64,000 bases of DNA from an uncultured Eubacterium sp. GTDB lineage: Bacteria > Bacillota > Clostridia > Lachnospirales > Lachnospiraceae. Below the pieces are notes generated by a model. It did no database searches. It saw only the letters and a list, made by a program, of their open reading frames with translations, and had not been told where the DNA came from. Below, in pieces: positions 52,051 to 61,856 of the stretch. The translations under genes were made by a program, and so were the position numbers. Positions within the stretch are counted from its first letter, which is position 1, and each line of letters begins with the position of its first letter. Where the stretch lies: the NCBI GenBank assembly GCA_945939115.1, contig CAMEVC010000003.1, forward strand, positions 62,001-126,000. The letters are read 5' to 3'.

Positions 52051-54504
52051 ATGCAATTCGGTTACTTTGATGACTCTTCCAAAGAATATGTCATAACAAC
52101 ACCAGAAACTCCATTGCCATGGATTAATTACTTAGGATGCGAGGATTTCTTCAGTCTTAAGAGTAATACAGGTGGCGGATACTGCTTTTATAAAGACGCC
52201 AAGCTGCTGAGACTCACAAGATACCGCTACAACAACTCGCCCTTAGATAACAATGGCCATTACATTTATATTAAGGATGGAGATTCTGTCTGGAATCCGG
52301 GATGGCAGCCTTCACAGACACCTGTTGATAACTATACATGCAGACACGGACTCGGATATTCCATTATTTCCTCATCAAGAGACAATTTACAGGCTGAAGT
52401 GGTTTCTTTAGTTCCAATCGGTGACAACTGCGAGCTGAATAAACTCACTGTTAAGAATACCGGCAGTATTGCAAAGCATTTTTCTGTATATTCATATATA
52501 GAATTCTGTCTATGGAACGCTGTTGACGACTGCAATAACTTCCAGCGCAATTTCAGTACCGGTGAGGTGGAAGTACAGCCTGAAAAGAACATTGGCGATG
52601 TCGATATGTCTGTTATTTACCATAAGACAGAATATCGTGAAAGGCGCAATCATTATGCCGTTCACGCAGTTAACACCAAAACATCCGGCTTTGACACAAG
52701 CAGGGAAAGCTTTATCGGCACCTACGGAAGTCCGGCAGCTCCTAAGGCTGTAAAAGAAGGTACCTCCTATAATTCTATTGCAAGCGGATGGTCTCCTATA
52801 GGTTCTTTCAGAATTGACATAGACCTTGAACCCGGCGAAGAGAAAGATTTTGTATTTGTGATAGGATATGCAGAGAATCCTGAAGATAAGAAATGGGAAT
52901 CCTTTGGCATAATTAATAAAGAGCCTGCCTACAGGCTTCTTGAAAAATACAACACAACAGATAAGTTTGATGCAGCATTAGCGCACTTAAAGGATTACTG
53001 GAACAGTCTGCTGTCAACTTATATTGTTGATGCAGAAGACAAAAAGCTGTGCCGTATGGTCAATATTTGGAACCAGTATCAATGCATGGTAACATTTAAT
53101 ATGTCCCGCTCTGCTTCTTACTATGAATCCGGAACCGGACGAGGAATGGGATTCAGGGATTCCTGCCAGGATTTATTAGGATTTGTTCATCTTATACCGG
53201 ACTCTGCAAGACAGCGAATTCTTGACATTGCGGCGACACAATTTGAGGACGGCAGTGCTTATCACCAGTACCAGCCTCTTACTAAGAAGGGTAATTCTGA
53301 CATAGGTTCAGGATTTAACGACGACCCGCTATGGCTTATTGCAGGTACAGCAGCATACCTTAAAGAAACCAATGATTACAGCATCCTTGATGAACAGGTT
53401 GCATTTGACTGTGATACAAGCAAGCAGCAGCCTTTAATGGAACATTTGAGACGTTCCTTCAATTACACAACAACACATTTAGGTCCACACAAGCTCCCTC
53501 TGATTGGCAGAGCTGACTGGAACGACTGTCTTAACTTAAACTGCTTCTCTTCTACTCCGGGTGAGTCATTCCAGACTACCGGACCTTCCGAGGGACCTGT
53601 TGCAGAGTCTGTATTTATCGCAGGTATGTATGTAAAATACGGCAACGAATATGCTGATATCTGCCACAGAACAGGCAATCTGGATGAAGAAGCGAAAGTA
53701 CGCGAACATGTGGCTGATATGTACAACGCAGTGCTTGAAGCCGGATGGGATGGCGAATGGTTCCTCCGTGCATATGATGCAGAAAGCAATAAGGTTGGTT
53801 CTTCTGAATGTGAAGAAGGCAAGATATTTATCGAGCCTCAGGGCTTCTGCGTAATGGCAGGAATCGGTGTGAAAGAAGGTCTTGCTCAGAAAGCCATGGA
53901 TTCTGTTGAAAAACTTCTCGACACACAGTATGGAATTATGATCTTACAACCGGCTTACAAATCATATCATCTTGAGCTGGGTGAAGTCTCTTCATATCCG
54001 CCAGGATACAAGGAGAATGCCGGAATATTCTGTCATAACAACCCATGGATTTCTATTGCTGAAACAGTTGTTGACGATAAGAACAGAGCCTTTGAAACCT
54101 ACAAAAAAATATGCCCTGCATACCTTGAAGAAATAAGTGAAATACACAGAACAGAACCATATGTATATTCACAGATGATTGCAGGCCGGGATGCCGCAAG
54201 ATTTGGAGAAGCTAAGAATAGCTGGCTGACAGGTACAGCAGCATGGACATTTACAAGTATTTCCCAGTATATACTTGGTGTAAGAGCTTCATTTGACGGT
54301 CTTACAATTGATCCTTGTCTTCCTGATTCAATTGACCACCTCACAATTTTAAGAAAGTTCCGTGGGGCTGTATACAATATAACCGTTAATAATACCAGAC
54401 ATGAGCGTGTAACTTCTATGATTGTTAATGGACAGGAGATTCAGGGAAATACTATTCCATTTGATGCCGGCGTAAAGGAATTCAATGTAACAGTTAATAT
54501 CTAA
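52051..54504 (+). CDS. GH94 phosphorylase, probably cellobiose phosphorylase
   Basis: 817 residues from the ATG at 52051 (AGGAGG 7 bases upstream). GH94 signatures: [45 protein letters not shown] (421-429, holding the catalytic acid), [12 protein letters not shown] and the C-terminal GTAAWTF. Length and start ([21 protein letters not shown], near-identical in style to known cellobiose phosphorylases) favour cellobiose over chitobiose or cellodextrin. It splits cellobiose with phosphate to glucose 1-phosphate and glucose. No signal peptide. Confidence 0.9.
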   Translation: MQFGYFDDSSKEYVITTPETPLPWINYLGCEDFFSLKSNTGGGYCFYKDAKLLRLTRYRYNNSPLDNNGHYIYIKDGDSVWNPGWQPSQTPVDNYTCRHGLGYSIISSSRDNLQAEVVSLVPIGDNCELNKLTVKNTGSIAKHFSVYSYIEFCLWNAVDDCNNFQRNFSTGEVEVQPEKNIGDVDMSVIYHKTEYRERRNHYAVHAVNTKTSGFDTSRESFIGTYGSPAAPKAVKEGTSYNSIASGWSPIGSFRIDIDLEPGEEKDFVFVIGYAENPEDKKWESFGIINKEPAYRLLEKYNTTDKFDAALAHLKDYWNSLLSTYIVDAEDKKLCRMVNIWNQYQCMVTFNMSRSASYYESGTGRGMGFRDSCQDLLGFVHLIPDSARQRILDIAATQFEDGSAYHQYQPLTKKGNSDIGSGFNDDPLWLIAGTAAYLKETNDYSILDEQVAFDCDTSKQQPLMEHLRRSFNYTTTHLGPHKLPLIGRADWNDCLNLNCFSSTPGESFQTTGPSEGPVAESVFIAGMYVKYGNEYADICHRTGNLDEEAKVREHVADMYNAVLEAGWDGEWFLRAYDAESNKVGSSECEEGKIFIEPQGFCVMAGIGVKEGLAQKAMDSVEKLLDTQYGIMILQPAYKSYHLELGEVSSYPPGYKENAGIFCHNNPWISIAETVVDDKNRAFETYKKICPAYLEEISEIHRTEPYVYSQMIAGRDAARFGEAKNSWLTGTAAWTFTSISQYILGVRASFDGLTIDPCLPDSIDHLTILRKFRGAVYNITVNNTRHERVTSMIVNGQEIQGNTIPFDAGVKEFNVTVNI

Positions 54505-54540
54505 CTGATAATTGTAACCATGAAAGGATAACTAAACAAT

Positions 54541-55923
54541 ATGTTTGATAAGAACTTTATATGGGGCACAGCTTCCAGTTCCTATCAGATAGAGGGGGCC
54601 TTTGCTGAGGACGGCAAAGGTCTTTCTATCTGGGATACATTTGCCAACAGGGAAGGTAATATTGCCCACAATGAAAACGGCAATATCTCATGCGACCACT
54701 ATCACAGATACCGTGAGGATATTGCCCTTATGCATAAGCTGGGAATCAAGGCATACAGATTCTCTATATCATGGCCAAGAATATTCCCCGAGGGAATAGT
54801 TAAAGATGCAAGCGGCAATATTAAGTACAATAAGGCTGGGCTTGATTTCTATGATAATATTGTGGAATGCTGTCTTGCCAATGACATTATCCCATTTATA
54901 ACTCTGTATCACTGGGATCTTCCACAGAAACTGGAGGACAATGGCGGATGGCTCAACCGTGAGACTGCCTATATATTTGCAGACTATGCAGAATTCATAT
55001 GCAGACATTTTTCAGACAGGGTAACCAATATCGCTACCATCAATGAACCTCAGATAATATCAGGTCTGGGATATATGCGGGGTCTTCATGCTCCTGGGAA
55101 AAAGCTTGACATTGTTTCAGTGCTGTCTGTTGTGCATCATCTTGCACTGGCACACGGTCTTGCGGTATCCAGAATGCGTGCTGTAGCTAAGCAGCCAATA
55201 AAAACAGGATTTTCAAGTACCGGAAACCTGTGCTATCCCGCCAGAGAATGTCCTGAGGACATTGACGCTGCAAGGGCTGCGTCTTTTTCTATCACAGCCG
55301 GCGATATCACATTTAACCACACGATATTCTGTGACATGACATGTCTTGGGCAATACCCGGACATAATCAATTCAGGGCTTAATAAGGAACCGGGATTAAC
55401 TGATTTCCCAGATTACTGCAGTCTGCCTTTTGTACAGGATGGGGATATTAATATTATGCATCAGCCGATAGACTTTCTTGGAATTAATGTCTACAACGGA
55501 CATGAGATAAGCTGCACCGGAGCAGTAAACAAGAAACCGGGCAGCCCCAGAACAGCACTTGGCTGGCCTGTGACACCCGGTGTAATGAACTACGGATTTA
55601 GATTTCTTTATGAAAGATATAATTTGCCAATATATATATTTGAGGATGGGCTTGCCTGCAACGACATTGTAAGTCTTGACGGCAAGGTACACGATCCAAA
55701 CCGCATTGACTTTCTCACAAGATATCTTACCGAACTTAACAAAGCATATGAGAGCGGAGTGCCAATTCTCGGATATTTCCACTGGTCATTCACAGATAAC
55801 TTTGAATGGCACAGCGGTTATGATCCAAGATTCGGACTTGTATATGTAGATTACGAGTCTCAGGAGCGTATCCCTAAAGACTCTGCCTACTGGTACTCTT
55901 CTCTCATAAAAGAGAATTCATAA
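54541..55923 (+). CDS. GH1 beta-glucosidase
   Basis: 460 residues, normal for GH1. FIWGTASSSYQIEGA, acid/base E169 in ATINEP, and nucleophile E368 in IFEDG, where most family members have TENG. GYFHWSFTDNFEWHSGYDPRFGLVYVD, read in pieces, is the usual C-terminal substrate loop. The motif points to glucosidase rather than 6-phospho-glucosidase, in keeping with ABC import of unphosphorylated sugar. Cytoplasmic; 36 bases after the phosphorylase gene. Confidence 0.92.
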   Translation: MFDKNFIWGTASSSYQIEGAFAEDGKGLSIWDTFANREGNIAHNENGNISCDHYHRYREDIALMHKLGIKAYRFSISWPRIFPEGIVKDASGNIKYNKAGLDFYDNIVECCLANDIIPFITLYHWDLPQKLEDNGGWLNRETAYIFADYAEFICRHFSDRVTNIATINEPQIISGLGYMRGLHAPGKKLDIVSVLSVVHHLALAHGLAVSRMRAVAKQPIKTGFSSTGNLCYPARECPEDIDAARAASFSITAGDITFNHTIFCDMTCLGQYPDIINSGLNKEPGLTDFPDYCSLPFVQDGDINIMHQPIDFLGINVYNGHEISCTGAVNKKPGSPRTALGWPVTPGVMNYGFRFLYERYNLPIYIFEDGLACNDIVSLDGKVHDPNRIDFLTRYLTELNKAYESGVPILGYFHWSFTDNFEWHSGYDPRFGLVYVDYESQERIPKDSAYWYSSLIKENS

Positions 55924-55924
55924 C

Positions 55925-57784
55925 TCAGGAATTTTTCCTGTTATTGAAGTACACAAACCTGTCAATGGCAGTGAATATGTCTTCAAAATTTTCCTTTGGG
56001 GCTGCATCTATGTACGCTTTAAGAATAGCATTTTCCTTGTCGCCTTTATAACGGCCATAGAAAATGTCGTACAGGTTGTGGCCCCTCACATATATCCTGA
56101 TATTCTCCATATTATCAATAATATCCTGTCTGGATTCTATGGTTATTCCAAGCTTTTCAATCATTTTTCTCGTACTGCTCAGCTTATACAGGTATTCTTT
56201 GTACTTTGAATATAAAATGTCATAAAATTCGTCGACACTTTTAACTACCCCAATCTTTGTCATAACCTCCGGGTCAAGGAAATAATTCTCAAAAGAATAA
56301 TATTTCAAAATAAGCACATTTCTGTCAGTTACCCGTGGCAGATTACCATAATCCTGCTTTGCTCTTTCCCTGTAATAATTCGTTAGCTGAGCCCGTAATT
56401 TCCCTGAATCCTTCCCATCTCCATCCCTGATCATAAGAAACTGGTCTTTGAGATACAGTGTGTTAATATATTTCAGATTAGCATAAGTCTTGATATTAGT
56501 ACAACTGTTTGTAGCTACAATGGCAATCCTGTTAAGATTACCACTATCATCTATAACCTCAGAATAATATTTCTCAAGCAGAAGTGGAAGCCGGCTTCTG
56601 TCCTGTTTCCCCTCTACTATAAATACAAAGCTCACATTCATAAGGTCATTGGCAGCATATCCCAGATCATCAAGTATATCATCGATATCTGCTTCCGGAG
56701 CCACCACTGTATTATTGTCCCGGTTATTAATAACCTGCCTTATCTGCTTAGTTGTAAAGTTAAAAAGCATCTGAGGCGAATGGGTGCAGAATATTACCTG
56801 ATTCTTTCGCGAGAGCTTATAAAGAATTTCACTTGCCACTTTCTGAAGCTGTGGATGAAGATATATCTCCGGGTCCTCAATAAGAATAATATAAGGAACC
56901 GTGCTTCCATACTCCGCATATGTCTCAAGCAGAGACAGGATATATATACTGTTAAGACCATCAGAAAGGTCACTTATCCCTCCCTGGGTATCTCGCGTCT
57001 CATTATACACAATCGTATCTACGTGCATAAGTTTTTCTGCGTCAAATGTTATCTGGTAATGAATTCTCTCTCCACCCCCGCCATTTCTTGCAAAATATTC
57101 ATTGAGTCTGCTCTCAAAACCGGCGAGGTTAAAGTTAAACAGCTTATACTGCATAAGACGTGCTGTTTCAAGAAGGGAGAGCTGCTCCGGTTTCTTCCTG
57201 TTAATTATTCCTATACAGTTAAAGCACTGGTTACATTTTCTATGCCTGTCAAATATGCAGATATCGTCTTTCAGGTCTGCATACTCCGTACCGCCCTGAA
57301 GCATAATAAGGTCTTCCTGAATTGAGGACTTTCTCCTCTCATGGTCCACATAGAAAATCTTAGGAAGCACGGACTTGATATAGGAATTATTCTTCTTGAA
57401 TCCATCTCTGTATTTCACCCTGCCATCCCTGCTGTATACATATTCCAGGTCAAGTCTTCCATCCCTGTATGATGGAAGCTTGCTCTGAAAATCCTTGTAC
57501 CATAAGTCAAAATGTTTAAACGAACTCACAAGTCCTTTCTGAAAAAAGATATTTAAATCCCTTTCATCAATGATAATTCTGACTTTAATACTTATATTCC
57601 CCTCATTATTGTTAAAATCTCTGGGAGTAACCTCATAATCACCCGTTACAGCTCTTATCGCATCAAGTACAACACTTTTCCCGGCATTATTCCTACCCAC
57701 CAGAATCAGTACATCCTCTATCCCTTTAATCTCAAGTTCTTTTATTGATTTGAAGTTCTTTATTAATAAATACTCTATCTGCAT
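55925..57784 (-). CDS. OLD-family ATPase/TOPRIM protein
   Basis: 619 residues. Walker A GRNNAGKS (30-37), signature LSDGLNSIYILSLLE, Walker B ILIEDPEIYLHP, then a TOPRIM domain from about residue 385 (FIVEGKQDRSRLPLL). A cysteine cluster near 175-192 (CIFDRHRKCNQCFNC) is an unusual insertion likely to bind zinc. OLD proteins are DNA nucleases, some antiviral; no GajB-type helicase adjoins it, so this is not a Gabija pair. The first 53 bases overlap the membrane-protein gene upstream, so they are cotranscribed. Confidence 0.85.
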   Translation of the reverse strand: MQIEYLLIKNFKSIKELEIKGIEDVLILVGRNNAGKSVVLDAIRAVTGDYEVTPRDFNNNEGNISIKVRIIIDERDLNIFFQKGLVSSFKHFDLWYKDFQSKLPSYRDGRLDLEYVYSRDGRVKYRDGFKKNNSYIKSVLPKIFYVDHERRKSSIQEDLIMLQGGTEYADLKDDICIFDRHRKCNQCFNCIGIINRKKPEQLSLLETARLMQYKLFNFNLAGFESRLNEYFARNGGGGERIHYQITFDAEKLMHVDTIVYNETRDTQGGISDLSDGLNSIYILSLLETYAEYGSTVPYIILIEDPEIYLHPQLQKVASEILYKLSRKNQVIFCTHSPQMLFNFTTKQIRQVINNRDNNTVVAPEADIDDILDDLGYAANDLMNVSFVFIVEGKQDRSRLPLLLEKYYSEVIDDSGNLNRIAIVATNSCTNIKTYANLKYINTLYLKDQFLMIRDGDGKDSGKLRAQLTNYYRERAKQDYGNLPRVTDRNVLILKYYSFENYFLDPEVMTKIGVVKSVDEFYDILYSKYKEYLYKLSSTRKMIEKLGITIESRQDIIDNMENIRIYVRGHNLYDIFYGRYKGDKENAILKAYIDAAPKENFEDIFTAIDRFVYFNNRKNS

Positions 57785-59672
57785 ATCCTGCCCCCTGATA
57801 CTCTGCCGCCATTAATCTGTGTGGTTCACAATCATTAAACGAAGAAATACCCTTTCCTGTATTTGGGTTTTTCTTAGAATAGATTACATCAGCCATGAAC
57901 ACTACGATGAGTGCTGTACATACTGCTCCGACAATCTTAACATTTATTTTCCTGAACAGATTATCCAGAAGCGGCGCAATTACATATACAATCGCAACTC
58001 CTCCAAGCCCGAATACAAGCAGTCCCTCCGCACATATTCGTCCATTGAGATTAAGAAAATACCCATTATAATTCCACCATCTTCTTCCGCAGCTGAGTTC
58101 CAGATATAGCGATGTGAAATACTCCACAAAACCGCACAGAACAATCGATGCAAAAAATTCTGCAATAGGTCTGTTTCTTAACTTCTTAAGACATATCAGG
58201 ATAAGAATTCCCCCGGAGCCATATATTGGAAGCCATGGACCGTGAAGCACTCCCCTGTTAACAAATGTATGAGCAGTAATCAGGTGAAGCGTTACCTCCC
58301 ATATCCATCCCACAAAACACAACGAAAAGAATATCAGCACCAGTGATGGAATTGAATAATTGCGCATATACACTGTGTTTTCCAGGTCAACCCTGTGCTC
58401 TTTAAGACTGAAAAGACGGGCAGGATATGCATTTCCTACTGCCTCAGATTTGTTCTTCTTCATACGAAGCATTTCCTTCTTCTTCTCTTCAAATTCCAGC
58501 TCGCCTTTGCTGTTATAGAGTATTATTCCAAATGTGTTGGCTAAAAATACTCTTAACTTTTTCAATCTTCCAATACTTGAATTATGATAATCGTCCATGT
58601 CAAGCTCCGGTTCAGGACTTGAGAGCAATGCATAGACATCTGAATATGTTTCTTTTAACTCTTCCTCTGACGCTTTCTTATACAGATACCTGTCATTCAG
58701 CAAAACCGCCGCCTCAGGATTGATTTCAAGATAAGCCTCTCTTACTCTTACATAGAATTCTGCATAGAATGAAGCCATATACGGGTTGCTGTAAAACGCT
58801 CCCGTTATTCCCAATGTAACTGCATCCAGCACTCTCCATCCCATAAAGGATAATCCGTACAGGAAAGCACGCCATTTGTATCCCTTCATCATTCTTCTGG
58901 AAAGAGTTATTGCATCATTAGGTTTCATATCGGGATTCTCAGCAATAATATACGGAACCAGCTTATATGAAAATGGCTTGATAAAAAGCCCTACCACCGT
59001 CAAAGCCCACAGAATAGTATATATATTCTGCAGTATAAGGGTAAAGGAAGCATTCATCCATCTCTTCACACGAAACAGAAACATAAACTTTCCCGGTGGG
59101 ACAATATCATAAACACGGCTTTCTAACAATATTCTTCTTGAAATCACAAGATATGTCTTCTTAATGAAAAATGTGACAAAAACATATATAAACAGCGCCA
59201 CAATAAGGAGTATCAGTACAACTACTCTCCTTGAACTAATAACAGAAGAAAGTGAATCTACAAATGTAAACACAATTCCTCCGGAGGTTATAGAATTCAC
59301 TAAAGCTGCAAACACTCCTCTTGTTCTTCCCAGTGCTTTGGTGGCATTATCCTGCGCCTGAGAGACCTTTTCATCAGACTGTTTTCTTCCAACGGCCTCA
59401 TCTCCGCTTATCACTGCTCCCATAGCCTCAACTACAGAATCAATAACCGATGTATTAGACACATTATCAACATTAGTATCAATAAATGCCGCTCCTTCAG
59501 ACAGATTGCTCCCCGGCTCCGAAGACACTGAATACGGATTTCTGAAGGCCTCCATTGTCTCTGTAAACTCCGAGCCAATAAAAGCTGCAAAAAGGCAGAC
59601 TGCAACAAACAGCCAGTAATGTTTCTTTAAATTCTTCCGCGCAGCCTGTGCTAATTCTTTTCTCTTAAACAT
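57732..59672 (-). CDS. DUF975 / CmpB-like fused membrane protein
   Basis: 646 residues. The N-terminal half (RKELAQAARKNLKKHYWLFVAVCLF, and RRMMKGYKWRAFLYGLSFMGW in the middle, read in parts) is like DUF975 integral membrane proteins. The C-terminal part (from about 450) has the CmpB/PF06541 segment FVGWIWEVTLH, GVLHGPWLPIYGSGG and GFVEYFTSLYLE. About ten membrane helices in all. Function unknown for both halves. Operon leader of the OLD-like gene. Confidence 0.82.
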   Translation of the reverse strand: MFKRKELAQAARKNLKKHYWLFVAVCLFAAFIGSEFTETMEAFRNPYSVSSEPGSNLSEGAAFIDTNVDNVSNTSVIDSVVEAMGAVISGDEAVGRKQSDEKVSQAQDNATKALGRTRGVFAALVNSITSGGIVFTFVDSLSSVISSRRVVVLILLIVALFIYVFVTFFIKKTYLVISRRILLESRVYDIVPPGKFMFLFRVKRWMNASFTLILQNIYTILWALTVVGLFIKPFSYKLVPYIIAENPDMKPNDAITLSRRMMKGYKWRAFLYGLSFMGWRVLDAVTLGITGAFYSNPYMASFYAEFYVRVREAYLEINPEAAVLLNDRYLYKKASEEELKETYSDVYALLSSPEPELDMDDYHNSSIGRLKKLRVFLANTFGIILYNSKGELEFEEKKKEMLRMKKNKSEAVGNAYPARLFSLKEHRVDLENTVYMRNYSIPSLVLIFFSLCFVGWIWEVTLHLITAHTFVNRGVLHGPWLPIYGSGGILILICLKKLRNRPIAEFFASIVLCGFVEYFTSLYLELSCGRRWWNYNGYFLNLNGRICAEGLLVFGLGGVAIVYVIAPLLDNLFRKINVKIVGAVCTALIVVFMADVIYSKKNPNTGKGISSFNDCEPHRLMAAEYQGAGYADRVFINKELQINKRT

Positions 59673-59785
59673 AATATCCCCTATACAATTAATATTACAT
59701 TCATTCTAACTTTATTATAAATATTCCATATTTCTTGTCAATGTGTTATATTAATGCAGACAGAAAGCATTCATGGAGGCTGATT

Positions 59786-60184
59786 ATGAAGAGAGGCTTT
59801 AAAAGACTTCTAAGCTGTATATTTATAATTACTTTCTTCTTAACCGGAATGTGTCTGGATAAAGCGCAGACATATTCTCCTGAAGTGCGCTCTTTTTCTG
59901 TCAGGGAGGCTCAGATGTATGCTACACCCGAGCCGTCTGTAAATGACTCCATGCCTTGTACTGTGGAGATGCTGGGTTACTTAAAAACTTCTGTTTCTAA
60001 CCCGGTCATCATCCGGAACAGTTCCCGCAGCCTGTTACGCATATTCCATCTTATTATCTGCGCGCTGTTCACATTGCTATGGGGCAGTATCTTTATTAAC
60101 CGGACAGGAACCATGCAGGATAACAATACCTGCAGCAGCACTGTCATTCTGGAATTTATCCATCAAACTGACGGCAAGAAATAA
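59786..60184 (+). CDS. Small exported or membrane protein (132 aa)
   Basis: Start at the ATG 59786-59788 with GGAGG 6 bases upstream; the frame is open 17 codons further. A hydrophobic signal-like segment (8-23), a polar central part, one membrane helix (about 85-103) and a conserved-looking tail EFIHQTDGKK. No recognised family. Divergent from the DUF975-CmpB gene. Confidence 0.6.
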   Translation: MKRGFKRLLSCIFIITFFLTGMCLDKAQTYSPEVRSFSVREAQMYATPEPSVNDSMPCTVEMLGYLKTSVSNPVIIRNSSRSLLRIFHLIICALFTLLWGSIFINRTGTMQDNNTCSSTVILEFIHQTDGKK

Positions 60185-60239
60185 TATCCACACTCTTTTT
60201 CTATAATCAATAATACTATTATAAAAAGGAGTATGTGAA

Positions 60240-60383
60240 ATGAATATCTTTACTATATTTGCAATCATCCTCGGAGGAATTATTGCATTAGCTTCCTCCG
60301 CTGGTATTGCTCTGGGTATTTTTGCCACAATATTATATAAAATATATAGAAAAATAAGATATGGAATATCTATATTTGACTAG
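60240..60383 (+). CDS. Small hydrophobic protein (47 aa)
   Basis: AAGGAG lies 8 bases before the ATG. The peptide is almost wholly one long hydrophobic stretch (residues 2-33, Gly/Ala/Ile-rich: LGGIIALASSAGIALGIF) with a basic tail YKIYRKIRYG. Length, clear ribosome site and amphipathic end support translation. Function unknown; the next small gene follows in 20 bases. Confidence 0.55.
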   Translation: MNIFTIFAIILGGIIALASSAGIALGIFATILYKIYRKIRYGISIFD

Positions 60384-60403
60384 GTTTGAAAGGATAATAC
60401 TAT

Positions 60404-60538
60404 ATGTTAGGAAATATAACCGTGGGCGTTGTTGTAGTATTAGCTATTGCAGCCTGTATTTTTTGCGTGATAATCGACCATGCCAATTCCGACGAAGAGA
60501 CCGGGGCTGACGCAAAAGAAGACAAGAAAGCTGAATAA
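60404..60538 (+). CDS. Small membrane protein (44 aa)
   Basis: AAAGGA precedes the ATG. One N-terminal membrane helix (residues 2-24, with CIFC) followed by an acidic-lysine tail (DEETGADAKEDKKAE). Close to the preceding 47-residue gene and ended by a strong terminator, so the pair forms a small transcript. Unknown function. Confidence 0.55.
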   Translation: MLGNITVGVVVVLAIAACIFCVIIDHANSDEETGADAKEDKKAE

Positions 60539-60566
60539 TACATTATAACAACCCGAATGTTTTGAG

Positions 60567-60602
60567 CTGTCCGTCATAGATTGTTTATGGCGGACAGTTT
60601 TT
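60567..60602 (+). terminator. Terminator after the small membrane protein genes
   Basis: CTGTCCGTCATA and TATGGCGGACAG arms (one G-T mismatch), loop of 7, then TTTTT. Confidence 0.9.
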
Positions 60603-60664
60603 GCGTAATAACTACCATTCCCAATTCATTTAAAAAAATTTTTTATAATATTTTTGCAAATGTG

Positions 60665-60707
60665 TTGACAAGATATTTGTTATAGTGTACTATGCACCTA
60701 GTACACT
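60665..60707 (+). promoter_or_regulatory. Promoter and operator of the GntR-ABC operon
   Basis: TTGACA (60665-60670), 17-base spacer, TACTAT (60688-60693). A perfect palindrome AGTGTACTA-N6-TAGTACACT (60684-60707) covers the -10 box, so the GntR protein encoded next should block its own promoter. Confidence 0.85.
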
Positions 60708-60758
60708 GATACGCGTTAGATGTATACGGAAAACCAACGGTTTTTTAGAAAGGATGTT

Positions 60759-61115
60759 ATGGAATACAAAGCTAACATACCAATATATCTTCAGGTTATC
60801 GAAGATATCAAAAGAAGAATAATCATTGGGGAAATCAAACTAGGCGAAAAGCTGCCGTCTACGAGGGAGCTTGCCGTACAGTACACAGTCAATCCTAATA
60901 CTGCTGCAAGAATATACAACGAACTTGAGCAGGAGGGCCTGTGTTTTACAAAAAGAGGACTAGGCACATTTGTCTCAGAAGACAACGCGCTCATTGATTC
61001 ACTAAAGAAAGAGTTATCCGAGGAAATCATTGACACATTTATTGAGAGAATGGGCAGGCTGGGTTTCTCAGTAAAAGACACCATCAGTCTTTTAAATGAT
61101 TATAACAACAATTAA
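60759..61115 (+). CDS. GntR-family regulator, YtrA subfamily
   Basis: 118 residues from the ATG at 60759 (AGGATGTT before it; the frame opens 13 codons further). Winged helix: IPIYLQVIEDIKRRIIIGEI, LPSTRELAVQYTVNPNTAARIYNEL, GLGTFV, with the short C-terminal dimer helices of YtrA-type proteins. These are encoded with ABC transporters, often for antibiotics or peptides, and repress them until a wall stress signal. The self-operator is clear. Confidence 0.9.
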   Translation: MEYKANIPIYLQVIEDIKRRIIIGEIKLGEKLPSTRELAVQYTVNPNTAARIYNELEQEGLCFTKRGLGTFVSEDNALIDSLKKELSEEIIDTFIERMGRLGFSVKDTISLLNDYNNN

Positions 61116-61145
61116 TTTTGCTTTGGGAAGCAAGGAGGGAAACAT

Positions 61146-61838
61146 ATGCTGCAATGTAAAAATGTAACTAAGAAATATATGAAGCTGACTGCCGTTAACA
61201 ACATTTCAATGGATTTTGAGCCCGGCAGAATATATGCTCTGCTCGGCTCTAACGGAAGCGGTAAGACCACACTCATGAAGATGATTGCCGGTCTGGTAAA
61301 GCCTACTTCAGGAGAAATCACTCTGTCAGGAATACCTGTTGGGATTGAAACAAAATCTCATATAGCTTATATGCCTACAGAGAGTTACTTCTACAACTAT
61401 ATGACCTGTAAGGATATTGGCAAATACTATAAAGATTTCTTCGAAGATTTTTCTATAGACCAATATTACAGATATCTCGAGGAGATGCATCTGACCCCTG
61501 ATATGAAGGCGAGCAAAATGTCTTCAGGTATGCTGGCAAAATTAAAGCTTGCGGTAACTCTTTCAAGAAATGCCTCAGTAATCATGCTTGACGAACCTCT
61601 CAACGGTATTGATATTGTCGCAAGGGAACAGATAATCAATGCTGTTATAAGCAACGCTGCTCCCAATAAAACAATAATTATGTCAAGCCATCTTGTGGAT
61701 GAACTTGAAGCTGTTATTGACTATGCCATCTTTGTTAAGGACGGAGTTATTGTTTCCCATGGAGACGCTGAAACACTCCGCACAAGCACAGGAATGTCAA
61801 TAGTTGACCAGTACAAGAGTATTTATACTAACTATTAG
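61146..61838 (+). CDS. ABC transporter ATPase (YtrB-like)
   Basis: 230 residues. Walker A GSNGSGKTT, signature MSSGMLAKLKLAVTLS (degenerate LSGGQ), Walker B VIMLDEPLNGID, H-loop SSHLVDE. Domain length fits a single exporter ATPase. Pairs with the permease 18 bases downstream. Confidence 0.93.
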   Translation: MLQCKNVTKKYMKLTAVNNISMDFEPGRIYALLGSNGSGKTTLMKMIAGLVKPTSGEITLSGIPVGIETKSHIAYMPTESYFYNYMTCKDIGKYYKDFFEDFSIDQYYRYLEEMHLTPDMKASKMSSGMLAKLKLAVTLSRNASVIMLDEPLNGIDIVAREQIINAVISNAAPNKTIIMSSHLVDELEAVIDYAIFVKDGVIVSHGDAETLRTSTGMSIVDQYKSIYTNY

Positions 61839-61856
61839 TCAGAGGGGGAATTATAG

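Noticed and set aside
55925-57784. Gabija defence system
   Set aside because: The ATPase/TOPRIM protein resembles GajA in layout, but no UvrD-like GajB helicase gene is adjacent on either side.
60077-60328. Minus-strand open frame of 83 codons
   Set aside because: It overlaps two plus-strand small genes with good ribosome sites, and has no start context of its own.
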